From the NCBI GenBank assembly GCA_002413265.1, contig DHWR01000136.1, forward strand, positions 9,600 through 17,869: a stretch of 8,270 bases of DNA, given 5' to 3'. Both the position numbers and the translations under genes were made by a program. How positions within the stretch are numbered: the stretch's first letter is position 1; each line of letters opens with the position of its first letter. The notes under the pieces were generated by a model. It worked only from the letters and a program-made list of their open reading frames with translations, was not told the DNA's origin and did no database searches. Shown piece after piece: positions 1-5,648 of the stretch. Origin of the DNA: Chloroflexi bacterium UBA5177 (GTDB lineage: Bacteria > Chloroflexota > UBA5177).

Positions 1-1
1 C

Positions 2-946
2 GAGACCGTGAAGCGGCTGGCCGATGTGTACGATATCAATCGAATTGTGATTGTTACGGCGGGCCGCTACGCGGATGCCATCCACGGCGTGTTGCCCGAT
101 CTGCCCATCGAGAACATCATCTCGGAGCCCTTTGGGCGAAATACCGCCGCCGCGATCGCTCTAGCGGCATTGAGGGTCGCAGAGGAAGATCCGGAGGCTG
201 TCTTCGCGGTGTTTCCCGCCGATCATGTCATCCTCAAACCTGAGGAGCTGTTCAAAGGGCTCGACTTCGCGGAGAAGCTGGCACGAAGTCACCGTGTCGT
301 CGATATCGGGGTTCCTCCCAGTCATGCTGAGACGGGGTACGGGTACATCGAGCTCGGCGAGACGCTGGAGAAGTCTGGCAAGCTGGTCGCGCACGCGGTC
401 AAGCGCTTCGTCGAGAAGCCCGACGCCGAACGAGCAAAGGAATACCTGGAGTCTGGAAACTACATCTGGAATTCGGGGATGTTCGTCTGGCAAGCCCGCA
501 AGTTCTTGGAGGCCCTTCAGGAGCTTTTGCCAAACACCTACGAGCGTCTATCCGCCGCCTTTGCCAGCCAGTCTCCCCAAGATTTGGACAGGGCGTATGA
601 GGCGATCGAGGATATCTCGGTCGACTACGCAATCATGGAGAGAGTGTCGGACGTTGTCGCCCTGTCCATAGATTTCGGGTGGAGAGACATCGGCGATTGG
701 GCGGCTCTCTACGACATGATGGAGAAGGACGATGCGGGCAACGCCTTCGAGGGGGAGCACCTGGCGATCGATACCGAAGGATGCCTTTTCCTGTCTTCGA
801 AAAGAGTCATCGCAGCGGTCGGGCTGCGGGATCTCGTGGTCGTCGACACCGAAGATGTTGTCATGATTTTGCCGCGAGAGCGAGCTCAAGAGGTCAAGCA
901 GCTACTGGAGAAGGTCAAGGAGTCCAGCAGAGAGGATCTGCTGTAG
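2..946 (+). CDS. manC: mannose-1-phosphate guanylyltransferase, 5'-truncated
   Basis: The enzyme joins mannose 1-phosphate and GTP to give GDP-mannose and diphosphate in the cytoplasm, a precursor for mannosylated glycans and deoxysugars. The reading frame is open to the left window edge and its first residues (ETVKRL) match the family's internal QETVxRL stretch, so the true start and the GGxGTRLWP nucleotide-binding loop lie outside; I estimate about 50 residues are missing. The GTG at 8 is an internal Val codon, not the start. Counting from that codon, visible family motifs are FGRNTAAA (42-49), FPADH (69-73), TGYGYIE (109-115), VKRFVEKP (131-138), NYIWNSGMF (151-159) and FGWRDIGDW (223-231). 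The protein ends soon after a short left-handed-helix-like tail (VVVDTEDVVMI), so it is the short ManC type without a fused mannose-6-phosphate isomerase domain. The next gene starts 4 bp downstream. Family assignment is firm; substrate preference is inferred from it. Confidence 0.93.
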   Translation, partial: ETVKRLADVYDINRIVIVTAGRYADAIHGVLPDLPIENIISEPFGRNTAAAIALAALRVAEEDPEAVFAVFPADHVILKPEELFKGLDFAEKLARSHRVVDIGVPPSHAETGYGYIELGETLEKSGKLVAHAVKRFVEKPDAERAKEYLESGNYIWNSGMFVWQARKFLEALQELLPNTYERLSAAFASQSPQDLDRAYEAIEDISVDYAIMERVSDVVALSIDFGWRDIGDWAALYDMMEKDDAGNAFEGEHLAIDTEGCLFLSSKRVIAAVGLRDLVVVDTEDVVMILPRERAQEVKQLLEKVKESSREDLL

Positions 947-950
947 CGTC

Positions 951-1877
951 TTGATCATCGTCTTGAGCTTGAATACGGCGATCGATCGAGTGCTCCAGGT
1001 TCCGCTGCTCACGCCCGGAACAGTGATGCGCGCCACCGAGACCCGCAGCTTTGCAGGAGGCAAAGGGATCAACGTCGCGCGCAATCTGCTCAGGCTTGGA
1101 GAGCAGGTCCGCGTCGTTGGCTTCCTCGGCGGCTCCGCGGCGGCGTTCATCAAAGAACGATGCGCCGAGCTCGGTCTGGAAGCGAGGTGGGTCGACATCG
1201 CGGGCGAGACCAGGACCTGCGTCACCGTCCTGGACGCAGCTTCCGGTGGCCAGACGGTATTGAACGAGCCTGGACCGCTTATAACGCCTCTCGAGATCGA
1301 GCGGTTGCTTGACGCCCTGCAGGCATCGGTGAGTCCGGGAGACTTGCTGTGCATCTCGGGGACTGCTGCTCGAGGTATGCCGGACTCCGCGTACGGACAT
1401 ATCGTGCAGCGGATGAAGGGGGTGGGCGTGCGCGTGTTGGTCGATGCCGGTGGACCAGGTTTGCTCTCCGCAATAGAGGCGGGGGTGTGGGCGGTGGCAC
1501 CGAACGAGGACGAGCTTCGGTCGGCTACGAAGGCAGATGCGCCGGTGGCGGAGATGGCGCGCACGGTCGCCGGCGAGGTCGAGATTGTATTAGTGACCCT
1601 GGGACGGGATGGATGCATCGCAGCCGTGGATGGCCGCCTGTGGAGGGCGCGGGCTCCCCAGATACATGAGCTGAATGCGGTGGGATCGGGAGACGCGTTC
1701 GTCGCCGGCTTTCTCTCGGCGACGGCACAAGGGCTCGAGCCGATGGAGGCCGTCCGTTTGGCGGTGGCGTGCGGCGCGTCAAACGCGCTGCGCTACGAGC
1801 CGTGGATCGGATCACGGGAGGAAGTCGAGTCTCTGCGTCGCCAGGTGGAGATTGAGAACTTGGCTCTGCCGGCCTGA
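951..1877 (+). CDS. PfkB-family hexose-phosphate kinase (1-phosphofructokinase / tagatose-6-phosphate kinase type)
   Basis: This is a 308-residue cytoplasmic ribokinase-fold kinase, the normal length for 1-phosphofructokinase (FruK) and tagatose-6-phosphate kinase (LacC), which phosphorylate a sugar phosphate with ATP to a bisphosphate. The N-terminus (MIIVLSLNTAIDR) matches the LNPAIDxT opening of this subfamily and fixes the TTG at 951 as start. The first PfkB signature is FAGGKGINVARNL (34-46). PNEDEL (about 185-190) is the conserved PNxxEL segment. The second signature, NAVGSGDAFVAGFL (242-255), carries the catalytic Asp248 and the anion-hole glycines; the usual GAGD is GSGD here. No strong ribosome-binding site has standard spacing: the best, AGAGGA at 931-936, is 14 nt from the start, so translation may be coupled to manC, whose stop is 4 bp upstream. 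Sequence alone does not separate fructose-1-P, tagatose-6-P and other substrates, so no gene symbol is given. Confidence 0.9.
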   Translation: MIIVLSLNTAIDRVLQVPLLTPGTVMRATETRSFAGGKGINVARNLLRLGEQVRVVGFLGGSAAAFIKERCAELGLEARWVDIAGETRTCVTVLDAASGGQTVLNEPGPLITPLEIERLLDALQASVSPGDLLCISGTAARGMPDSAYGHIVQRMKGVGVRVLVDAGGPGLLSAIEAGVWAVAPNEDELRSATKADAPVAEMARTVAGEVEIVLVTLGRDGCIAAVDGRLWRARAPQIHELNAVGSGDAFVAGFLSATAQGLEPMEAVRLAVACGASNALRYEPWIGSREEVESLRRQVEIENLALPA

Positions 1878-1885
1878 TTCTCTAA

Positions 1886-1913
1886 GGTGCGGACGGTTTC
1901 CGCGTTACGTTTT
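1886..1913 (+). terminator. possible intrinsic terminator after the manC-kinase pair
   Basis: Just after the kinase stop (1877), GCGGA (1889-1893) pairs with TCCGC (1899-1903) around the 5-nt loop CGGTT. Three further G-U pairs can extend the stem to 1886-1906. A T-rich stretch (TTACGTTTT, 1905-1913) follows. The stem is short and the T-tract is broken by ACG, so this is a weak candidate. It overlaps the phased repeat before the sigma gene. Confidence 0.3.
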
Positions 1914-1940
1914 CGTCTGGCAGGCGTTATTTCGGCGTTA
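1903..1940 (+). repeat. CGTTA direct repeats phased at 11 bp before the sigma gene
   Basis: CGTTA occurs at 1903, 1925 and 1936, with a degenerate copy (CGTCT) at 1914, so all four begin exactly 11 bp apart. The last two lie inside a perfect 8-bp direct repeat, GGCGTTAT (1923-1930 and 1934-1941), separated by TTC. Repeats set one helical turn apart immediately before a regulatory gene could be an operator or iteron-like binding site. The last copy contains the A of the ATG at 1940, which bears on the start choice for the sigma gene. The repeats are seen directly; function is inference. Confidence 0.4.
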
Positions 1941-2482
1941 TGGAGAGCGGAGCGGCCGGTTGCGAGCTGCGGCTGAGCGAGGAGGAATCGCCCATCCAGG
2001 ATGACCGAACGGTCGATGCGCGGCTTCTCGAGCTTATGACTCTTCACGAAACTGCACTCTATCGTTTTCTTTTCGTCCTTACCGGCGAGCGAGAAGCGGC
2101 GCTCGATTGCACGCAGGACACGTTTCTGCGGGCGTTCAACAATTTGAGCAGGGGCAAGCCTGTGAACGCGGGATGGTTGTACAAGGTGGCGCACAACCTG
2201 GCAATGGACCGATTCCGAAAGAGCAAGCGTGAGGACGCCGCCGTGGAACAGCTGCAGCGGTTGCCGATCGAGGGGTTCGACTCGCCGGAGCGTGGGGTCG
2301 CTATGCGCGATGCCTTTTCGCGGATGACTGCCGAGGACCGCACCGTCCTCTATCTGTTCGCGGTGGAAGGACTGAGCGGGCGCGAGATTGCAGAGCGGGT
2401 AGGCATCAGCCCCGTCGCGGTGCGGATGCGTGTGCTGCGCGCTCGCGAGCGTTTTCGAATGCTCTATGGAGGTACACCTTGA
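1940..2482 (+). CDS. ECF-type RNA polymerase sigma factor (sigma-70 family)
   Basis: This 180-residue protein has only sigma regions 2 and 4, as expected of an extracytoplasmic-function sigma factor that directs RNA polymerase to a small set of stress or surface genes. Region 2 spans about 33-97, with the core-binding helix around DCTQDTFLRAF (56-66) and the -10 recognition segment GWLYKVAHNLAMDRFRK (78-94). Region 4 spans about 127-175, with the -35-binding helix-turn-helix in LSGREIAERVGISPVAVRMRVLRA (145-168). The start is uncertain. The ATG at 1940 gives a 24-residue acidic leader not typical of the family and has no clear Shine-Dalgarno; a strong GGAGGAA at 1981-1987 is followed in frame by ATC at 1994, a rare start codon, while the next in-frame ATG (2036) would cut into region 2. 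The downstream gene overlaps by 4 nt and encodes its probable anti-sigma factor. I could not identify an ECF promoter upstream. Confidence 0.9.
   Translation: MESGAAGCELRLSEEESPIQDDRTVDARLLELMTLHETALYRFLFVLTGEREAALDCTQDTFLRAFNNLSRGKPVNAGWLYKVAHNLAMDRFRKSKREDAAVEQLQRLPIEGFDSPERGVAMRDAFSRMTAEDRTVLYLFAVEGLSGREIAERVGISPVAVRMRVLRARERFRMLYGGTP
1981..1987 (+). promoter_or_regulatory. strong Shine-Dalgarno-like GGAGGAA inside the annotated sigma reading frame
   Basis: GGAGGAA lies 41 nt downstream of the ATG at 1940, where it encodes part of an acidic run. Six nt after it is an in-frame ATC (1994) from which region 2 would begin about 14 residues in, the usual layout of ECF sigma factors. The out-of-frame ATG at 2001 does not lead into the sigma protein. 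It may therefore mark a non-ATG start, or be chance from Glu codons (GAG GAG GAA). Confidence 0.3.
2468..2472 (+). promoter_or_regulatory. ribosome-binding site for the anti-sigma gene
   Basis: GGAGG sits 6 nt before the TTG at 2479 and lies within the last codons of the sigma gene. Its position decides for the TTG start, which overlaps the sigma stop codon (TTGA), and indicates translational coupling. Confidence 0.75.
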
Positions 2483-3744
2483 CCGAGCACGAGCTCTACC
2501 GGGACATGCTGGCGATGCAAGGCGAATTGTCGACGGGGGAGCAAGAGTCGCTGGCGTCGCATCTGGAGGAGTGCGCCACCTGTCGGGAACTTGGCGGTGA
2601 ATACGGGCGGCAGGATGCTTTTCTGCGCGCTTTGAGCTTGCCCGAGCCACCGCTTACGCTGAGGGCAGGCGTGCTGGGAAGGGCGCATCGGTCTAGCTCT
2701 CGCCGGTGGTGGAGGCACGGCTTGGGTCTGCTATCGGCTGCAGCTGTGATCGCGCTGATTGTGGCGGCGGCACATGCAGGGATGGGCTCGAACACCGGCA
2801 AAGCCGGCTTCGTTCCTAACAAGCCCGGTCTAACTCACCCGGGTGCGAAAGCTCGAGGAGCGGCAAGCGCGCCGGTCATCGAGGCCGCGCCGCAGCTTCC
2901 ATCGACTCGAAAAGGAGCCGCCTTCGGAACCAGCCAGCCGTCGAATCAAGGAGACGTTGCTGCCGGTTCGGCGTATGAAGCCTCCGCGACGTCTCGTTCC
3001 AACGGGCTCTTACTCACGCTTAGTCTGCCCCGTTCGTGCCCGGTTTTCTCTTGCCCTGCTGCAGCTCGCATTTACTATCGTGGCGCGGTCATTCCGGTCA
3101 CGGTGACGGCTCGGAATGTGTCCAAGCATCTGATGAGTATCTATGGTGTGGCGCAGCCCGGCGAGTGCTGGAGTGGCAAGCCTGAAGCGGAGGTTGTGGG
3201 AAACAACGGGCAGGCTTTGTCAGCTTGGAACGCCAACAACTGGCCTGAGCCTGCCTGCCCGATTCTTTCTTCCGACCGATCGCTCCTATATCCTGGGCAG
3301 CAGGTTCGCGCAACCGTTTATGTGGTCCTCCGCTCAAACCGCGTGAGAGCTGTTGCCTACGTCCGTTCCTTCAACAACTGTGATCCGCGCACTAAGAATG
3401 GTTGTCGCGGAGAGTTGATGAGGGTTCAGGGCTCGGTGGTTACCGTTGCCTTGCTTAAAGCCCAAGCGCCGAGAATCCAGCTTCGGGGCAATCCGCCCAC
3501 CAAAGCTCTCGTTCAGCCTGCAGCCTCCTCACCTCTGTGGTCGGACGGTTGGTATCGCTGCCGGGGCTCCGCCTCGGTGACATGGACCGCTTCAGAAGGG
3601 GGACTCGGAAGTCCGAGCGCCGTAACGCGGTCGACAGCCGTGCCTTTGCCACTGGCGGGCTGTGACCCGAAGCACCTTGAGATTCACCTTGCGGCGGGCT
3701 TTCTGTATCACCCGGTGGGGAGGTTGGACTACGCGCGGCCATAG
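2479..3744 (+). CDS. membrane-anchored zinc-finger anti-sigma factor with a large cysteine-containing outer domain
   Basis: The protein (421 residues) probably holds the upstream ECF sigma factor inactive at the membrane. Its cytoplasmic N-terminus has the ZAS/zf-HC2 signature HLEECATC (H28-x3-C32-x2-C35); His4 could be the fourth zinc ligand, where many relatives have Cys. A basic stretch (RRWWRH) precedes one hydrophobic segment at about 81-101, predicting N-in topology. About 320 residues follow outside: a low-complexity Ala/Ser/Pro/Gly linker to about 170, then a domain with alternating hydrophobic strands that looks beta-rich. This part has eight cysteines (187, 192, 230, 260, 301, 309, 361, 395), an even number compatible with four disulfides, including the pair CPVFSC. 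I do not recognise the outer domain family. Many ZAS anti-sigma factors have a much shorter outer part. The TTG start is set by GGAGG at 2468 and by the 4-nt overlap with the sigma gene. Role is inferred from the zinc motif and gene order; the ligand or stress is unknown. Confidence 0.82.
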   Translation: MTEHELYRDMLAMQGELSTGEQESLASHLEECATCRELGGEYGRQDAFLRALSLPEPPLTLRAGVLGRAHRSSSRRWWRHGLGLLSAAAVIALIVAAAHAGMGSNTGKAGFVPNKPGLTHPGAKARGAASAPVIEAAPQLPSTRKGAAFGTSQPSNQGDVAAGSAYEASATSRSNGLLLTLSLPRSCPVFSCPAAARIYYRGAVIPVTVTARNVSKHLMSIYGVAQPGECWSGKPEAEVVGNNGQALSAWNANNWPEPACPILSSDRSLLYPGQQVRATVYVVLRSNRVRAVAYVRSFNNCDPRTKNGCRGELMRVQGSVVTVALLKAQAPRIQLRGNPPTKALVQPAASSPLWSDGWYRCRGSASVTWTASEGGLGSPSAVTRSTAVPLPLAGCDPKHLEIHLAAGFLYHPVGRLDYARP

Positions 3745-3748
3745 TGAC

Positions 3749-3797
3749 GGGCGAGCGGGGATCGCCAAGCGGAGCCGGCGAGCGCAACGCGCCCTAT
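3749..3797. repeat. REP-like palindromic repeat, copies A and B
   Basis: Copy A (3750-3766) folds as GGCGA, 7-nt loop, TCGCC, starting 5 nt after the anti-sigma stop codon. Copy B (3777-3797, GGCGAGCGCAACGCGCC then CTAT) differs from copy C at 4070 in only two of the first 18 bases. Copy A matches copy C at 14 of 17. The three share the head GGCGAGCG and a CGCC tail, as bacterial interspersed palindromes do. Having them soon after a stop codon between convergent genes is a usual place for such elements. Confidence 0.5.
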
Positions 3798-4068
3798 CGG
3801 GGTCTGCAGAACGGTGAGTGCATGAGGCGCCCCGCGGGCATGGGCGAATGCGAGTCGGCCCTGCCAGGGCGGCTGACGAGTGTCTCGATGCCTGCAAATT
3901 TGGCTCAGACGTCCTGAAAGGGCTGTACTACGATACGGCGGGGTCTAGGGGTTTCGGGCAGAATTTGGAAAGCTGTGTGACGGGAGGAGCGCCCTGAGGG
4001 CAGGCGCAGCTAAACGGTGCGTTCCTATGACCGGTGTCAGGGGCAGAGTTCGGACGCACCACCGCGGC

Positions 4069-4091
4069 GGGCGAGCGCGACTCGCCCCTAC
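4069..4091. repeat. REP-like palindromic repeat, copy C (best-preserved)
   Basis: GGGCGAG (4069-4075) and CTCGCCC (4081-4087) form a perfect 7-bp stem around the loop CGCGA, followed by CTAC. This is the most regular of the three related copies in the gap and lies directly against the next inverted repeat at 4089. Confidence 0.55.
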
Positions 4092-4119
4092 CCGAGATGC
4101 TGTCGGGTACGGTGACCCG
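4089..4119. repeat. overlapping, mutually exclusive hairpins
   Basis: TACCCGA (4089-4095) pairs perfectly with TCGGGTA (4103-4109) over a 7-nt loop. The right arm can instead pair downstream: CGGGT (4104-4108) with ACCCG (4115-4119) over 6 nt. The two folds cannot coexist. No downstream gene on this strand would be controlled by a switch here, so it is more likely a nested repeat unit than a riboswitch. Confidence 0.4.
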
Positions 4120-4303
4120 TAAGAGCGCCCTGACTGGCCTGGTGAAGGCTATAGTGAGGAACTGCAAATCAAGGTTGTGAGGGGCGTGAAAACACACCCG
4201 GAACGCGAATCACCAAATCCTTAAAGGGCGCTGAAGTCGACTTTCGGCTGCATGCCTGATCTGAGTGTGCCCGCAAGGGACGAATGGGACCGCGACTTGG
4301 GGA

Positions 4304-4342
4304 CTCCAGACTGGAGACTGCAGGAACCTTCGTGACAGGTTC
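4304..4342 (-). terminator. tandem hairpins after odhB, possible 3' end of the odhAB transcript
   Basis: Reading the minus strand, the first hairpin begins 4 nt after the odhB stop: the arms at 4337-4342 and 4324-4329 (GAACCT/AGGTTC) form a perfect 6-bp stem with a 7-nt loop. A second one, CTCCAG-A-CTGGAG (4304-4316), follows 7 nt later. Neither is followed by a U-tract, so they are not classic intrinsic terminators; they could stop polymerase without a U-tract or protect the mRNA end. Confidence 0.35.
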
Positions 4343-4346
4343 GGCG

Positions 4347-5648
4347 TTAGCCCTCTAGCAGGAGGGAGACTGGGTCCTCGAGACGCTCTTTGATGTGCAC
4401 CAGGAAGCGCACCGATTCGGCGCCGTCCACGATTCGGTGGTCGTACGAGACCGCGACGTACATCATCGGCCGGATGTGCACCTCGCCGTTGAGCGCGATC
4501 GGCCGCTCTTCGATCTTGTGCATGCCCAGGATTCCAACCTGGGGGGCGTTGAGGATTGGGGTGGAGAGAAGCGAGCCGAAGATGCCGCCATTGGTGAGGG
4601 TGAAGGTTCCGCCCTGCAGCTCGGGAAGCGTGAGCTGCCCGTCTCGCGCCCGCGCCGCCAGAGAGGCGATGCCGCGTTCGATCTCCGCGAACGAGAGGGT
4701 GTCTGCGTCGCGCAGCACGGGCACGACCAGTCCGTCGTCGGTGCTGACGGCAATGCCGATGTCGTAGTAGTACTTGAGAACCATGTCGTCGCCCTGGATC
4801 TCGGCGTTCAGCCGAGTGTGTTCTTTTAGGGCGCTCAGCACCGCTTTGGTGAAGAACGACATATAGCCGAGGCCGACGCCGTAGCGCTCCTTGAACTCGT
4901 CCCGTTTCTTCTTGCGAATATCCATGATGGCCATCATGTCGACCTCGTTGAAGGTCGTGAGCATGGCCGCCGTATGCTGCGCCTCGACCAGGCGGCGAGC
5001 GATGGTTTGGCGTCGCCGGGACATCCGCACGCGTTCTTCGCGCCGCTCTCCGGCCGTTGTCGTGGCCGGTGGCGTGACGGGGGCAGTCTGAGAGACGGCT
5101 GTCGAAGGAGAGACCGGCACTGGTGTCGTAGCCGGCTGCTTCACAGCTCCGCTCGTTCGTGCCAGGAATTCGTTCACGTCCTCCTTGGTTACCCGACCTG
5201 CCGGTCCGGAGCCCGGGACTTGATTGATGTCGATACCGTGTTCTCCCGCGATGCGTCTGGCCAGAGGAGTCGACCTGCTTCCATCGCCTTCCGCATCCAC
5301 GGGCTCAGGCGGCGCGGGCGGAGTTTCCCGAGCGGGTGCGACCGCCGCCTCGGATGGAGCCACCGGCGCGGGCTTGGATTGCGCTTGGCCGGACCCGTTG
5401 CCCGAAGCCACACCCTCGTCGAGCACGGCTATGACGTCGCCGATATTGACGATCTCGCCTTCCGGCTTGACGATGGATTTCAAGACGCCGGATCCTGTGG
5501 ACGCAACCTCCATATTGACCTTGTCCGTCTCCAGCTCGACGAGAGCCTCACCCTGCTTCACCGCGTCGCCCTCTGCTTTGAGCCAGCGTCCCACGGTCGC
5601 CTCGACGATTGATTCGCCCAGCGCCGGAACCGTCACGTCAATCGACAT
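4347..5648 (-). CDS. odhB: 2-oxoglutarate dehydrogenase E2, dihydrolipoyllysine-residue succinyltransferase
   Basis: E2 takes the succinyl group from E1 on its swinging lipoyl arm and passes it to CoA, forming the core of the 2-oxoglutarate dehydrogenase complex in the TCA cycle. The protein has 433 residues, close to the family's usual length. In order: a lipoyl domain at about 1-77 with the lipoylated Lys43 in ETDKVNMEV; an Ala/Pro-rich linker (81-124); a peripheral subunit-binding domain (about 125-163, [21 protein letters not shown]); a second Pro/Thr/Val linker (165-200); and the acyltransferase domain (201-433) with TFNEVDM (232-238) and the active-site motif DHRIVDG (403-409), where His404 and Asp408 are the catalytic pair. 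The PALGES opening and the NEVDM motif favour succinyl- over acetyl-transferase. An upstream in-frame ATG at 5762 exists, but the ATG at 5648 is correct: the domain starts there and GGAG lies 6 nt before it. It overlaps odhA by 11 nt. Alternative symbol: sucB. Confidence 0.96.
   Translation of the reverse strand: MSIDVTVPALGESIVEATVGRWLKAEGDAVKQGEALVELETDKVNMEVASTGSGVLKSIVKPEGEIVNIGDVIAVLDEGVASGNGSGQAQSKPAPVAPSEAAVAPARETPPAPPEPVDAEGDGSRSTPLARRIAGEHGIDINQVPGSGPAGRVTKEDVNEFLARTSGAVKQPATTPVPVSPSTAVSQTAPVTPPATTTAGERREERVRMSRRRQTIARRLVEAQHTAAMLTTFNEVDMMAIMDIRKKKRDEFKERYGVGLGYMSFFTKAVLSALKEHTRLNAEIQGDDMVLKYYYDIGIAVSTDDGLVVPVLRDADTLSFAEIERGIASLAARARDGQLTLPELQGGTFTLTNGGIFGSLLSTPILNAPQVGILGMHKIEERPIALNGEVHIRPMMYVAVSYDHRIVDGAESVRFLVHIKERLEDPVSLLLEG

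Larger units (their letters stand above)
3745..4346. other. 602-bp convergent intergenic region rich in small palindromes and repeats
   Basis: The region lies between the 3' ends of the anti-sigma gene and odhB. I see no reading frame with both a ribosome-binding site and protein-like composition, no tRNA or rRNA, and no T-tract terminator for either side. Besides the elements listed separately it holds: a GCCCTG-C-CAGGGC palindrome (3858-3870); GCCCTGAGGGC (3991-4001); an exact 11-bp direct repeat GAGCGCCCTGA (3987-3997 and 4123-4133); a 12-of-14 match between 3956-3969 and 4041-4054 (GGGCAGAATTTGGA and GGGCAGAGTTCGGA); and a 10-bp palindrome AAGTCGACTT (4234-4243). The mix looks like decayed REP-like material. 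The stretch around 3912-3934 (CCTGAAAGGGCTGTACTACGAT) recalls an intergenic motif I associate with other high-GC phyla, from memory only. Confidence 0.6.

Noticed and set aside
1878..1939. ECF-type autoregulated promoter (GGAAC / CGTC) before the sigma gene
   Set aside because: CGTC is present at 1914, but I find no GGAAC-like -35 at a suitable distance on this strand.
3822..3917. Plus-strand 31-codon open frame starting ATG at 3822
   Set aside because: Weak ribosome-binding match, runs through the GCCCTGCCAGGGC palindrome, and no protein-like feature seen.
4089..4119. Riboswitch or attenuator interpretation of the alternative hairpins
   Set aside because: No downstream gene on either strand is placed to be regulated: both neighbours end here.
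3928..4197. Minus-strand 89-codon open frame in the convergent gap
   Set aside because: It starts at GTG without a ribosome-binding site, runs through the palindromes (its GRGESRSP is the REP-like repeat translated), and has no recognisable domain.
4974..5612. Long plus-strand open frame opposite odhB (and others opposite odhA and manC)
   Set aside because: These are antisense shadows produced by GC-rich codon bias; their products are Arg/Ser-rich without motifs, while the opposite strand encodes clear enzymes.
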